This document shows, in pieces, positions 1 through 12,854 of a stretch of 64,000 nucleotides of DNA (position 1 is the first letter of the stretch; the number at the start of each line of letters is the position of its first letter). Below the pieces are notes generated by a model. The model did no database searches. It was not told the origin of the DNA and was given only the letters and a program-made list of their open reading frames with translations. Location of the stretch: contig NC_079877.1 of the NCBI RefSeq assembly GCF_029227915.1, positions 30,653,851 to 30,717,850 of the forward strand. Reading direction: 5' to 3'. A program made the position numbers and the translations under genes. Origin of the DNA: Hydractinia symbiolongicarpus. Its lineage: Eukaryota > Cnidaria > Hydrozoa > Anthoathecata > Hydractiniidae.

Positions 1-1
1 A

Positions 2-971
2 AATAATGAAGGTAGACGCATATCCAGTGAACTTTCTAAAACATCCACCGATCCAAAATCTTCCAAATGTAAAAATAGCACGCTGAAACCAACTATTAAA
101 AAGGTAGTTATAAATTTTTTTTACAAGGCGTTATCAAAGTATATGTTGACAACATTATTAATTGATGTACCAAGTTGTTTTAAATCCTAAAAGTACATAT
201 TTTTATCCTATGTGGAATTGATTTCCGTGAAAACTTCGTAACGCATGTTTTGCTGTTTTAGGTTCCGTTGTTTCCTTACCCTTGCTTTAAATTATTTTTA
301 GGTTATCTCTCATCATTTGTTCGCTGCTGAGGAGCCTATACCAGACTCTGAAAGCGATTTGACGATTATATCAAATAGTGACAATTCCTCACCAAATAAT
401 CACGACAAACCAAACATGAATGAACTACAGGCAAGTGACGTAACAGAGGAAAAACCAGTACTTGAACATCATAAGGATAGAACTGCAAGAAATAGTGAAG
501 GGAAGAATATGTCACATATTGAAGAACCAGACATAGAAGCAGAAGCAGAAGTAAACATGTCAACAATGTTAGGTAAATTTGTTCAAGCATATTTGCTCTA
601 TTTAACGTTTTGAGAAGAATAGTTCCTTTTTTGTTTTGCGTTTAGATGTGTCTTCTTCAGAAGAAGAATTCGAATCAGATGAAATATTAAGAGAATTACG
701 AAACCGTCGAAATATTAACAAATCAAAATTAAGGTATATTTTATGAAATTACTTTATTTCTTACAAAATGCTTTACAATATCGTAAAATTGAATTTTAGT
801 CACAAATTGATTTTTTTCCAATGTGGTCAACAAAAAGGGGATCCGATACGAAAATAGGCAGTTCTTTTTTCATTGATTGTTTTTCTGTAAGGAAAATAAA
901 ACTGTATTTTAAAGTACCGTAATGTGGATTTTCAATTCCAGTTTCTCAATTTCAGGCATAAGTTAGAATAA
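2..971 (+). CDS. 3' end of an unrecognised acidic, serine-rich protein gene (partial)
   Basis: I read four exons: up to 103, 302-572, 646-733 and a tiny terminal exon 956-971. Each is bounded by GT/AG and the phases join without a stop. The last exon adds only R-H-K-L-E and a TAA that overlaps an AATAAA poly(A) signal. The peptide is hydrophilic and low-complexity, with many Ser, Glu, Asp and Asn, an acidic patch (SSSEEEFESDE) followed by a basic helix-like end (ILRELRNRR). I see no enzyme motif, membrane segment or signal peptide and do not recognise the family. The 5' part lies outside the window. Exons 302-572 and 646-733 are well supported by reading frame; the final micro-exon is the weakest part, and the gene could instead continue to an exon I did not find. 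Confidence 0.5.
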
Positions 972-2490
972 AATGACTTCGGAAATAATAAATATTAACT
1001 GCCCCTTAAAGTAAACAGCAGATTTTAAACGAGGCCAACTTTGCGTATCTTTAACCCGCGCTAGTACACCGCGCTATCACAAACATCACATTATCTCACA
1101 TTTGTATTTGCTTCCTTTTTTCCAGAAAATTTTGTTAAAGTACGTGTTAATTTTTGAGTCGTTGCATGTTTCTAATTTTTTTATTCCAAAAGAAAAGAAA
1201 GCTGTACTTATAGACTTCATGAAATCGGTGGAAATTAAGCTACAGGATTCAGTTTAAATAATTTCTTTCTTTCGTTATGTCGAAATTTTCTCCAGATTAC
1301 TGGCTGGTCCATGACATCGGAAGTGTACACGTCCATTAATTAATAACCTCACGCAATAAGGACGACAGAATTCTGCAAGGGCACTCGCGAGTGGGAATCA
1401 CGTGAGAAATTATATGCCATGTGTCAACTAACTTACATCTTTTATTTTTAACTTTGAAAGTTATTACTGTAAAAATCGGTAAGATAACTTGATCTCTTTC
1501 TACGTGGATACTTATAAGTATGGTCGTGAATAGGTTCAGGTCTTTGTGTTTTACCCATGGCCGTCTAATTCCATTGAATTTTTATATCGAAATTTAGCCT
1601 TTTTTTTAGATAATTATTGAAGTTCTCATTTCATTGAAATTTTCTGGAAGTTCATTATATAGCATCTTGTTTGCTCTTAAAACGTTTTTTCTCTATGATT
1701 AAGAATGTCCGTTTGGTCCTCTGGATCATCGAAAACATCTTTTTTTTTACTAAGATGTAAGGTGTGGCATGGACACTGACATCATAGGTAGGGAGAAAAT
1801 TAGTATGCAACACTTTTTTTGACATATTACTGATGTTTTACAATTAATGTTTTACATTTTGTTAATCTACAATAAATTGTCCAAGGGGTAAAGTCTTTCG
1901 TTATTCGCTATGCGCTTCTCTCTCTCATCAAACTCAACCGTCAATCCGAATATGTACTCTTTTCTTGCTTTTTAGATGGAAATTCGTTACGGTCAAATAA
2001 ATTGATCAATTCTACTTGTAAAAGATTGCGTTTGTTTTGTATTTTAAAAAAAAACTGAAAATATGATCTCACAGTGATAATGTTTGAATGAATCTAATTT
2101 TCTTGAGGACCGATACCTATTATTTGAAGCTCTACAAATGCCACACTGTAGTGAAAGTGGACGTCTTCTTAAACTCTTCTCTTTTTCGTGACGTTACATT
2201 GAGATGATACCTAGACTCAGAAGACCTGTGATGGAGATACGCATGGTTTTCTCTTCATCGCAGTGATTTTACTAGTGATTTAAACTGTCTTTAATTTTCC
2301 ATTATTTTGAGTGTATGGGCGCTCTATAAACAACCTCACAACTCTACAACGCTGCTTGTCACGTCGGCACCGTGCTTGCATAACAGCGGTGCAACTGTGT
2401 CGTGAGAATTCGTCTTCACTGTTGCGTAGATTCATCATTTTTCGTTTCCTTACGCAAAATTAGTCACGTAGGTTGTACCTAGTAATTTCA

Positions 2491-2507
2491 CCCCCCCCCC
2501 CCCCCCC
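2491..2507 (+). repeat. 17-base poly-C homopolymer
   Basis: Seventeen consecutive C bases lie in a strongly AT-rich context. The minus strand is a G17 tract able to form a G-quadruplex and the plus strand could form an i-motif. No gene is adjacent, so it may simply be slippage-generated. Confidence 0.9.
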
Positions 2508-3345
2508 GCATTGTTTTTTTTTACTTTTATTACCTTAACAGGATTCATGCAATCCTATATAACATCCCCGCAACCCTATTCAAAGAAAATTCATACTTAT
2601 TTTTTAGAATATTCCTGCCAATGTCCACGCAAACCCTCAACAAATATTGCAGCAGTTATATCAATGCACACTTGTACTCGTTATGATTGTTTTGAAGCTT
2701 TTTGCAGGTCTCAATTCTAAAAAAAATTTCTTACTTGAATAATTATTTAGGGGGACAGTAACATAAGCGGGGAGGGAAGGAAAATACTGTAAATATTCAC
2801 AATTTTCTGTTGTCCCGACCCTACCATTACAATACCAAAGATACATCAGTCTATTACACTCTACCTTTGAATAACTTCACCCGCACACCCAGCACCCCCT
2901 CCCCACACAATTAAAACCAGATTCATCCCTGACGCAGAAGTTATATGCGTGTCGAGTTACTGAGTGAACAAATTTAGCTTATATCAGTAACATTTGAGAA
3001 TATTTTTTCTAAGGCGGGGAAGTACAGCATCCCCTTCTCCATATGAATGCAATTGATTCTTACTTTTATCCTTTTTAACTACCTTACTGGAAGAAATCTG
3101 CGCGAGAAATTTTGTGCTTTTCGCGGAATGTTTTAATTTCCACTGTTACTATTCGAAAATTATATTAAATTATATTCTCGCGAAATTATTGAATTTCCGC
3201 GCCCGAAGGTGTAGGAAATTCTTTAAAACCGTCGTTTTTTCTTTTGGAGCATTTTTTGAGAAAAAATCGACCCTGGGATTACACGTTCCACTCGTCACAG
3301 ATGTAAACTTCGTACCCAAGCTCCCTAACTACTGGGAACTCATCT

Positions 3346-3605
3346 AAATGACGTTTCAGGACAAAATTTGTTTTCGACAAAATTTGGCACAGTTAACAAA
3401 AAAAGTATGCTGAACATAATGGTGACATAATAATTTTGATTTTTTGCCACCTTAAATGTCATTTTAGGACAAAATTGGTCCAAAAATTAAAACTACTTCA
3501 TTTTCAACAAAAATTGGCACAGTTAATAAAAAAAAGTATGTTGAAAATGATGGTCACAGCAAAATTTTGATTTTTTGTCAACTAAATGCCGTTTAAGAGC
3601 ATAAA
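3346..3605 (+). repeat. Tandem repeat, two units plus a partial third
   Basis: Two diverged copies, 3346-3452 and 3453-3583, share the blocks AAATGnCnTTTnAGGACAAA, TTGGCACAGTTAA and TTTTGATTTTTTG in the same order. A third copy begins at 3584 and is cut short. The unit has no long open frame. Confidence 0.75.
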
Positions 3606-4335
3606 CGTTTCAATCGCAAGACTTTCAACCATGAATGATAGGCTGTATTTTTTGTTAGCAATTTATTTTAAAATTTGAGTTTATTATGACACGTTTTGTT
3701 TTGTTTGCGTTTGTTGTAAGATATAATGTCACTTGTGTGCTTTATCTTCAGAGGTTCATGCACCAAACCTCCTCGAATGTTTGGCACAATAACACAACGA
3801 ATTAGCAGGTTTTCTTTAAATATTTTGGTAGCGAGCGGAAATTCTTAGAGCCCCCAGGGCTTCTTGTTTTTTTTCAAACCTTGTTTTTAGTAAAATTAAA
3901 TTTTTTTCAACCCGTCTGGAAGTTTGAAAATTAATTCTCACAAAAAAATATTCGATTTGGTATTATCATTATTTCCTATTTATTTTTTAACTATTTTTTA
4001 TTTATTTTATTTTCACCAATTTTTATTTAGATCTGTGGAAGACGCGCTGAAGAAATTTATTGTAGTAAAATAATGTTTGAAAAATAAATAATTTATTTTG
4101 ATGTTCAACAACTTTTGTTTTGTTTAGTGGACACTTGTATATAAAACGAAACCAGCAAATTTAACAAGATAAGTAAGCGAACGTAAATGTAAAATTGATT
4201 TTGTTTGCATGTTTAAAAAAATTTACTCCATCGCAAAGGTTAAATAAATTTGTTTTTAAAACTTCTTGAGTACTTTTTGCTCCAACTTCCATGTGAAATG
4301 GCCGAAGATTCAATAACATATTGTAGCAATTCTGA

Positions 4336-4530
4336 CTTCATTACAACTTGTTTCCCCTTTTATCCGCCATTATGTTTCTTACCAACTATCCGCGCTAATG
4401 AAGAAAAAGTTAAGAAACTTTAGGTCCGCTTGTGATTATGTTATGTTTTTGTAAGCAACCAATGAGATTGAAGAACTCTAGCGTAAATATTCCGCCTAAA
4501 TTAAAATTACCCGAATGGAAAAATAGAACT
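4336..4530 (+). repeat. Dispersed repeat, copy 1 (copy 2 at 6797-6950)
   Basis: This segment and 6797-6950 share AACTTGTTTCCC, a TGTGATTAnGTnATGTTTTT block, AAGCAACCAATGA and a GAAATGGAAAATAGAA-like block in the same order and orientation. The similarity is too diverged to define ends. No coding capacity is visible. This is probably an old non-autonomous element. Confidence 0.6.
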
Positions 4531-6796
4531 GATTTTCGCGAAGTTGGCAAGTCGTAGAATTTCGCCTTGTCTTGAGTTATATTATTTTTCAACGGTTTGA
4601 GATATAAAATAACGACTGGTGAAGTTGAAATTCTCAATTAAGTTATGTAGTTTCGATTAAATCAGAAGGAAAAAATTGTGTAAATTCTTTTTTAGCAGGA
4701 GTTAATTTTCGCGTGTATAGCGAATAGAGAGTTTCCAAAACTTCCGCAGGAACTAATTTTTGCAACAACAACACGCGAAACTAGCAAAAATTAAATCCCT
4801 GAAATTTTCTTCCTCTTCCAAGCCGCACATGTACTTGCGGTACTTAATTTGCACTTTTGGGTCTATTTACAAATGCAAGTTCCACCAAATATAAAATTCG
4901 CAAAAGTAGGCGTAAAATTTGAGTGATTATTTTCGATGAACAGGGTAGCGCCAACTGTTGCTGGTGTTTTTATTTAAACCGGAGTTGCGATAGAGGTCAC
5001 CATCGTTCCTAGGGTTTTTTGGCTTCTTAGTATGAGAAATGACGTCGTCTTCTCTTATATCAAAAGACAAAAAACCCTGGGGACGAGGGTGCGATAAAGA
5101 CTGACATGGGGCGCATTGTTGTAAGCATTTCACACAGATGTAATATACAGTATCTGTGGGTGTCTGTAGTAAACGCTCAGTCCGGTGTCACCATTAAAAA
5201 GGAAACTATTTGGCAAAATAAAAAACTCTGACCGACTGTATTTGCTAACGGGGGTAACAACACGTTGTACCCGTGTTTTCTTTCAGCTGAAGTTGCGGGA
5301 AAGTTAAAAATATATTACACCCGAAACGGTTCAATGGATTTGCGACATACCGTATACCTACAGCGCGTGCCACGAAGTGTGATACGGTTATGGGCACAAC
5401 CAGACGTTCACAATACTGGAAAGATTTTTTGCTGCGTTCCACTTTAGCGCTTACAGCAATAAAGCCTTCCCTGTGGTAAAAGCCTCCAATTTGAATATGC
5501 AACATGGTCTACCTGCGCTCAACCTTGCATTCAATGGTGGCTTAGAACCATCGTTTTGACATCAGGTCTCCCGGTTAGTTTTGAATAACAGAAAGGGACC
5601 AAAATTTGTTGGAAATAGCGGTTGTTTATTCGAGTAAAACTGGCCATCGTTGTGGAAGCATCGTCTATCACCGAAGAACAGAAAATGCGAGAACTGAACA
5701 TTTACGGCCTTGTATGCAACAAGAACACAAAAACTCAATTTCTTTAGGTAAATATTCGTTTCATACAAACTATACTACAGCAGGGTAAATATATAACAAC
5801 TGTACATCAGTCTTGATCGCTCACTTCTAACCGCTTCAGTCTTCAAACACTCGATACGATCGCAATAACAGCTGTAACAGCTCTGAAAACCGACCCATTG
5901 TATATTAGATTGGGTAGAAATTTATAAAATATAATTTTTTCTTGGCTTGAAATAGACAAAGATGTACACGATCACTGAAACCATTTCCACATTTCGACGA
6001 AATTTAATTTTTTTTGGATCGCCTTTTGCACACATTTTTTACAAAATCAGTTCTGTTTCTGAACAAAAGAATATTTCCGCGAACTACTGACACGCACGAA
6101 TGCACAAAAATTAGTAAAAGTACAATATTTCGCGTGATTAATTTTCGCGCCATTCTGTTCCATGCAATGAACTATACGAACTATTATATACGCAACTATT
6201 CGAACACAAGGTTGATTCCCATTCGCGTAATTTTAAGGCAGGCGAAATATTCACGGTTGGAAATTTGGGAAAATTTTAATCGAAAACAAAAAACATGGCG
6301 GATATTAACAAATTACTTTACTGAAAAATAAATAAATTTTGGTTTGTTTCTTTATAAGAGTCTATAGAATATAGAATGAATAAATAGTGACCTTTAGTAC
6401 AAAAAAAAAATTAACATTGATTTTTTTAAAAAATACTGTATCAATACACGTTTCCCAAATTACATGTTTTTTAAAATTTTGGAATTTTGATGTTTTGACC
6501 TTAACATCATTTTCAGCATCAGTAAATTGGTTTATGTATAAATTTTCAACTTAATCCGACATTGGAAAGTGCTGTTTTTCGACTTGTACTAAAAAGCCTT
6601 ATTTTCAAGCAAAGGTTAATTAGTACAAAATTAAAAAAAACTGTTGTAGCAGGTCGTTGATGTATGAATATGAAAATTTCACGATTTATCACTTTTTGAT
6701 GCGAGGATTTCGAAAATTACATAGATTTTCTTTAAAAAAATCGAGAAAGTGCTGCGGCACATCAAAGAAAATAAATTCGGGAAAGGTGTATTCCGA

Positions 6797-6950
6797 CTTT
6801 ATTAGAACTTGTTTCCCTAGCTCTTATTAAATATTCGTTCCCGTCAATTCCAGTTGTGATTACGTAATGTTTTTTAAAGCAACCAATGATGTTGAAGGGA
6901 ATAAATAGTCCGCCAACCTCAAAATTAGGCGAAATGGAAAATAGAAAACA
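6797..6950 (+). repeat. Dispersed repeat, copy 2
   Basis: Second copy of the element at 4336-4530, with the same block order. It is about 40 bp shorter because of a deletion in the first half. Confidence 0.6.
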
Positions 6951-9395
6951 TATCTATTCCAAATCTATATGCGAAATTATTAAGGCACAACCCCTCCAAC
7001 TATGGATTTGAAATAACTGGAAACATTTAAGGGTCAAGCACTTACTTTTCATAGCACTTAAGCACAATAATGTGAAGCATATGTATTAGCTAGATGTTTG
7101 GAGTGGCAGAATGAAAAACCAATCAATTTGCCAACATACATTTTATAATCTCTGAAGACAAAGAAAACAGGCGTTTTTGTTTACTTTAGTAAAAAAAATT
7201 CCACCGATTAACATCCTGTATAACGCAGAGAAGCATGTAAACATTCTTTTGCTAAATGTGTTCTTTTGAACCTGTTTTTAGTGGGAATTTTGCACACCAG
7301 AAATCCATTAAATACAATATTAACCGGACACAGTTTCCTAATTAAAAATAAATGACAAAGGTTCAAGTTATTCCTGATGACTGGAATTTGATAAAATTTG
7401 CTGAGTCAGCATTCACCAATAATAAAAAACTCCAAGGAACTAATTCACTTCCCTCATCTTTCTTTTCCTTGATGCAGAAGAAGACGATTTTATTGGTTAC
7501 TGTAAAGGAAAAAACTCACTTGATGAGTAGTCTCAGAAAAACCCTTATAATTTATCAATACTTTTATATTTTATGTTCTTTTGTTTCTGAATGCTTGATG
7601 AAAGACTTTTTTGATGGTGTTATTTTCGTGAGATGGTAATTTTTCAAAAAGAAAATATAATGAAATAAACACGCCAATTTTTTTTTAAAATGGCTTTTTT
7701 TTCCGAACGCGTGGTCGCAGACTTTTCGTTTTCGCACCATTATATTTAGCATAAATTAAATTAAAAAAGGTTCCCGGTTTTTTTTTCTAATAACGTCGTT
7801 ATGAAATTATTTGTAATTATATATAATCATTCAAAAAAATGCATATCTTTTTCTTTCTGTCGTCATAATTCGCTAATCTGTAATTTATACAAAAAATCCG
7901 GGAACCTTTTGTGCATAATTTATTCAGCTTTTCATTACCGAAAATTTCAATGAGCCAATAGGAAGCTTTCAGAAAAAGAGATCACAAACGTAAAGGCATG
8001 TATGCGAAAATTTAATGATGGAAGTGTGAACTTTTTCTTTATGCTGAATATGCGTGCATGCGTTCAGAATTATTAATAGACAGAAAGTTAGGTTTACAAG
8101 AGACAGCTCATATGCATATTCCTTAACTTTGATTTTTTTTTAATTCGATAGTGAAAGTAAACTATCTAAAAAATATTATGATGCATATTTTTATATGGGA
8201 GTTCCATATTATGCACAATGTTTACAAAAAATATGCTCAACTCATTTTACACATATTTTTTTTAAAGGTGTGAAGGATATAACACCTCTAAAAAGGCTTT
8301 TTCTAGAAAAAAGGGATGTTCCAAATATTTTCATAGAATATAAATATGTCATTGGAAAGAAATTTTTTTTTCTGCATGTCTTGAATTTTTTGCAAAAAAA
8401 CTAAAAAAAAAAATTGTTTCCTTTACAGTAACCTTAATTTGAAAACCTTTGTACAATAAAAAAAACCTGTATAAAAACGAAAATAAAAAATTAAAATAAA
8501 ACCTCACACTTTTAAACGCTCCCTACAACCCCCATCCTTTCCTCCTTAAAAACTGAAAAATCAAACAAATATCCTAACTGTTTATTTTTTTTACTATTAT
8601 CTCACAATGTTGTTGAAGAAAATTTTTTCAAACATAAACTTTTACGAAAAAAAGCTAAACCTTGCAACGCTTCAATAGAAATCCATATACTTTCTTCGTT
8701 TAAATAACTGAGAATTTTTTGCAATAGGTATTAATACTCACCAATCGGTCTGTTGCATTACCACTTCTGTATCGATGTAAGGGAAGTAAAAAATAGACAT
8801 TCCATGAAAACCCAAATCTCCAAAAAAAGCAAGATTTGGTCGTGATGTACTTACTTCATCACATTGTTAGAAAAAGGTCACTAAAAATGAAAACCTTCTT
8901 AAAACTTGTAAAATGCAATGAAGTTTTAAGTAAACCAATTAAGGGGACTTATGAGGATAAATATTCTGCTGCATGTTTCTACTGAGTCGGTCTTCAGATA
9001 GCACATCCACATGGGACCTGTGTATTTAAATACATACAAATATCAATACAAAGACACTCTGCTACAACATACAGTAGCCCTTGTAAGGTTTTTATATTTG
9101 TTTTAAAAAAGCTACACAAAAAGATATTATCTACAGCACTTTTGATAAAAATGTTTGGGTGACCAAAAAGACTTCATTTGACAAACCCAATTTTGTTCAA
9201 AAATGATCGAATCTCTCCAATTAACAAAGCAAAACTTTAAACGAAAATTGTCCTGTTCTTTCTCCAAAGATTAAAATGCAGCTCGAATGTAATGTATGAA
9301 CAATATTTGTTAAGCGCTGAAAAATAAAAAGCAAGAAGTGCAAAAAAAACAAAACAAAAGCAAACATCACGATAGAGAAATTAATTTACATACCT

Positions 9396-10513
9396 CTAGT
9401 ATGGTGCATATCTGCCACGTCCATAAGCACCACCTCTTCCTCCTCTCCCTTGACCTTGTGGCTGGCCATAGCCTCCACCATATCCTCCATAGTAATCATA
9501 GTTATAACCATAGCCGTCCCAATCTCCATACCCATATGCTGGAGCACCACCATAACCACCATAACCCCCATAACCACCTTGTTGGCCGCCGCCTCTTTGC
9601 CCACCTGCTCCACGACCACCACCCCGTCCTCCACGACTGCCACCACCTATGTTAAAAAAGCTTTATTAAATCTAAATTCATATCTATATTTTATAGCTGT
9701 GCTATCGTGATTTTCTCGGGTTTTACTATCACCTACATTAGTATTTTATACTATCCGATGGTCTCCCCTTAGGTATTTATTTATTGTAAAATATACAGTT
9801 ATCTCACATAAAATAAATACTACTACTACTGCCCTTGTTTAGGGTAAAAAAAAGATCAAACCTTCAGTTGTAGGAACAGATTTTTTTAATTCAATTCTTC
9901 TTCCTCCGTAATCGAAAGTAGCATGTTGAATAGCCATTTTATCAGCCATATCTGTACTTGACACCATTATAAACCCATAACCCTTGTTTTCCTCTAATTT
10001 GTTGCCTTGCTCATCTTTCTTTTTTATCAGTTGTATTGATTCTATTGTACCATACTTTGGATCATGGCGTGCATCGAAATACTTCTTTAATTCTTCTTCA
10101 GTACAATTAAATTTTGGCAAGTTTGCAATAAAGAGTTTTTTGGTTTTTTCATGAGCACCTGGCGATGTGTTATTCCTTGGAACTGCTCTATTGACATCCA
10201 GCACACGATTATCAAATTTTAACTCTTCTCTTTTAAGCAAGACCTCATCAACCATCTGTGATGTTTCAAAAGTAATGAAACCAAAATGACTCTTTTTCTC
10301 TGTGTCTTTTCTGATAATAACATGGTCACTGACCTTGCCATCACACATTGATTCAAAAAACGCCTTAAGTTCCTCATCTTTAGACTCTGGTGATATACCT
10401 CCAACAAACATTTTCCTCATCTCTTCTGTATCCAATATGGGTTCATGAATGTAACCTGTCTCTTGGCCCTCGACTATTTGCTCAGGTGGCACACCATTGT
10501 CTGTCTCTGCCAT
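9396..10513 (-). CDS. Two-RRM heterogeneous nuclear ribonucleoprotein (Squid / hnRNP A/B/D type)
   Basis: Two coding exons, 10513-9862 and 9646-9396, join in phase to give 300 residues. RRM1 covers about residues 35-110, with RNP2 MFVGGI and RNP1 SHFGFITF. RRM2 covers about 117-211, with RNP2 LFIANL and RNP1 KGYGFIMV. The second exon is an RGG- and GGY-rich tail ending in RYAPY, the usual layout of Squid and hnRNP A/B or D proteins, which bind single-stranded RNA and act in splicing, mRNA export and stability. I chose the ATG at 10513 because it follows a splice acceptor (TTTCAG at 10524-10529) by only 10 bases and precedes the acidic leader typical of the family. The acceptor implies a 5' UTR intron or spliced-leader addition. 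A strong splice donor (GTATGT) begins two bases after the stop codon. The exact paralogue (A/B versus D) is not resolvable here. Confidence 0.9.
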
Positions 10514-10721
10514 TTTTGATAATCTGAAATTTACAAAATATGTTATTGGTAATTTTATATGCATGTGTTCTCTCACGTTTCAAATTTTCATTGGATTAAA
10601 CTAAAAATGTCTGTGTTAAAGTTGTACTACACGACATTATAAATGTAAATACACAGCAACATTCAGGCCTGACAGTAAAAGAAAACCTACTGATTCTGGT
10701 AAATTTAGGCTTATGTTTGCA

Positions 10722-10760
10722 GTAATAATCTCCCAGACCAAGTGTCTGGGAGATTATTAC
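10722..10760. repeat. Perfect 17-bp inverted repeat with 5-base loop
   Basis: GTAATAATCTCCCAGAC at 10722-10738 is perfectly complementary to 10744-10760, separated by CAAGT. It lies about 200 bp upstream of the hnRNP coding exon, so it is in that gene's 5' intron, outron or promoter. The stem is too short for a usual pre-miRNA but would fold stably in RNA. Confidence 0.9.
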
Positions 10761-10895
10761 AGTCAGGAAAAACTGCTAACTTAACGGAATTAGCAAATTA
10801 GTAAAAGCTCCACAAAACATAATTATTGATTAAACCAAGATAAAGGCATAAATGCTGAGTCATCCATTAATTTCTAAAATTTTGCCGGAGCCAAC

Positions 10896-12854
10896 TTAAA
10901 GGGATCCTGAGGTACTTTTACAAGTTCGACTTACCTGAAAGATTTTCATAAGAAATTCCCAATCACATATTCACTTTTTGTTAAAAGTTTATGTAACCCC
11001 AGATATCGTTTTTAAATACTTGTTTTTTTTGCTGCCTTGATGGCCGCTTCAATCTTCTTGTTCGTTAAAAATTTCAGACTAGCTCCAGTTCGTTTTAGTG
11101 GCACGTGACCCTATTACGTAGTATCTCAGTAGCGCTCACAAATTAATGACTTTCACTCGCTATTATTAATGACTTTCATAGTCAAAAACAATTAATATAC
11201 TGTCGCAACAAAGTTAAAAAAAATCAACGTACTTCTCACATCGATCTCTGTACAAATGATTTGTTTTTTTTTTTAAAAAAATAATTGTACATGATATACT
11301 AGCCGTCTAAGCAAGAAAACAAAAAAATAATATATTAGCAGCAGGTGTGTGCATGAATTCTTTTATTTTAAGTTACTCAGTAGATGGATATATTTTTTAT
11401 TAAAAAACTAGTTGTTAGCCCGTGGAAAAATCCACGGGTTCGCCCGTTCTTTTTTATACTGCATTGCGTGCGTCTTGCTACTTGCGCATCTAAGCTACCA
11501 TTACCCGTATGACATATGTATACGGGTATTTTAATACAAATATTAAAAAATCAACAGAAAAGAAAACTACTTTAATTCCTCCCACGATACAGAAGGAGAC
11601 AGAATTTACAGACTAATAATGTTTGTTTTCATGATATTCTTCCCATATGTAGCGCAAACATCAACGTAGTCTAGTAAACTGAACTCATCATTTTTCCCTT
11701 TTGTGATAGCGCGCTAAAATAAGCAGGGTTACAAAAGCAGGACAGACATCGAAGCGCAAAAGCAAAAAAGAGAGACAGGTATCCTGTCTAACTTGTGGCA
11801 TGGTTCCAAATGGTCTTCCGTTCGAGTCTCAGTGTAATACACCAGCCAAGCATCAGAGTATCAGCATAAAGGAAAGGGGCCCGCGACTTAAATGTTCTCT
11901 ATACCTTACGTTCTTCATAATAACACCGACCATTTTTAATTTTGGCATTCATAAGCTTTTTGATTTTGGTGACGCTTTGGTTCAGCCTAATGGCCTAACT
12001 TACTGAAAATCGAATTTAATTATTTTGTAGTCGCATTGAGTAAAAGAAGCTCAAACAAAACCAAAATTATTGTTATTTAAAAATTTCACAACAAAATTAC
12101 GTCAGCAATTTTCTTGCCGACTTAACAGCGGTATCTTCGTATTTTACGTCAGCAATTACGTCGGCAGTGCCGAATGCAGACGCTAATTTTAAGGGCTGTT
12201 TCATAACTTTTTATGGGCCTATAGTCACACCTCCATATTTTATTTGCCTTATAAAATATATCCTTTTGAAGTAAAAACCATACACAAATGTGTGACATGT
12301 TGAATAATCAGTAACTTTCACAACCTGAGTCTCAAATAAAAGTCTTTTGAAATAAAAATCATACACAACTTGCGTCTCAAATAAAAAGTATGTTAAAATA
12401 AAAATCATGCACATTTTATTTTTCGTTTTATTTGCTTGGCTATATGAGAACATATGCAGAATTATTTCTATTTTTTTTAAAAAAATAATCGTTTGTAAAG
12501 AACTTTATGCAGAATTATTTTAATTTTTTTTAAAAAAATTGTTCGTAAAGAGCTTTCGTTTCACTTTGCCGCGCAAAGGTACATGTTTTGGCTATGCAGT
12601 TAGTAATAATTAAAGCGCTACTGAAATAATACGTAACAAGGTCACATGCCACTAAAAAAGACTGGAGCTAGAATGAAAATTTTTGACGAGGAAGGTCAAA
12701 GATAACCAAGATGGTGGTCGAGCGACGAAAAAATAAATATTTAAAAAGCTATATCTGGAGTTACATGAAATTTTAACAAAAAGTAAATATATCATTTCTC
12801 ATGCAAATCTTTCAGATGAGTCCAATTTGTAAAAGTACGTTGGTATCCCTTTAA
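10896..12854. mobile_element. Non-autonomous foldback DNA transposon with ~250-bp TIRs and TTAA target duplication
   Basis: The left end (10900 to about 11155) and the right end (about 12590 to 12850) are long imperfect inverted repeats. Matching blocks in the same order include AGGGATCC versus AGGGATACC at the tips, GTACTTTTACAA, CTGAAAGATTT, CTTTTTGTTAAAA, CCAGATAT, CTAGCTCCAGT and TTTTAGTGGCA. TTAA flanks both tips (10896-10899 and 12851-12854), the target duplication used by piggyBac and Kolobok superfamilies. The interior has no transposase frame. It contains a tRNA-promoter-like GTTCGAGTCTC near 11820 and short tandem repeats at 12257-12545. It was probably mobilised in trans; the superfamily is not determined. 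Confidence 0.8.
12257..12545 (+). repeat. Two short tandem repeats inside the foldback element
   Basis: At 12257-12415 a roughly 55-bp unit recurs about three times (TTTTGAAnTAAAAAnCATACACAA and CTCAAATAAAA blocks). At 12454-12545 a second unit recurs twice, beginning ATGCAGAATTATTT and ending GTAAAGAnCTTT. Both are AT-rich and non-coding. Confidence 0.7.

Larger units (their letters stand above)
972..9395. other. Intergenic, repeat-rich region
   Basis: No convincing exon was found in about 8.4 kb. Contents include a 17-base poly-C run, a 107-131 bp tandem repeat near 3.4-3.6 kb, a dispersed repeat at 4336-4530 and 6797-6950, and many short motifs of the form TTTTCGCG/CGCGAAAA typical of old dispersed repeats. 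The stretch 5245-5800 is open in several short frames on both strands but matches nothing I recognise. The open frame at 7352-7639 starts with a true ATG but has no family signature. The part nearest the hnRNP gene probably contains its 3' UTR, read from the minus strand. Confidence 0.6.

Noticed and set aside
5245-5788. Overlapping short open frames on both strands
   Set aside because: No domain signature on either strand. It might be decayed transposon sequence, but I could not support that.
7352-7639. 95-codon ATG-initiated frame in the first intergenic region
   Set aside because: No recognisable domain, no splice partners, and AT-rich codon content like its surroundings; chance cannot be excluded.
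9338-9710. His- and Thr-rich plus-strand open frames opposite the hnRNP gene
   Set aside because: They are antisense shadows of the Gly/Tyr-rich hnRNP tail exon.
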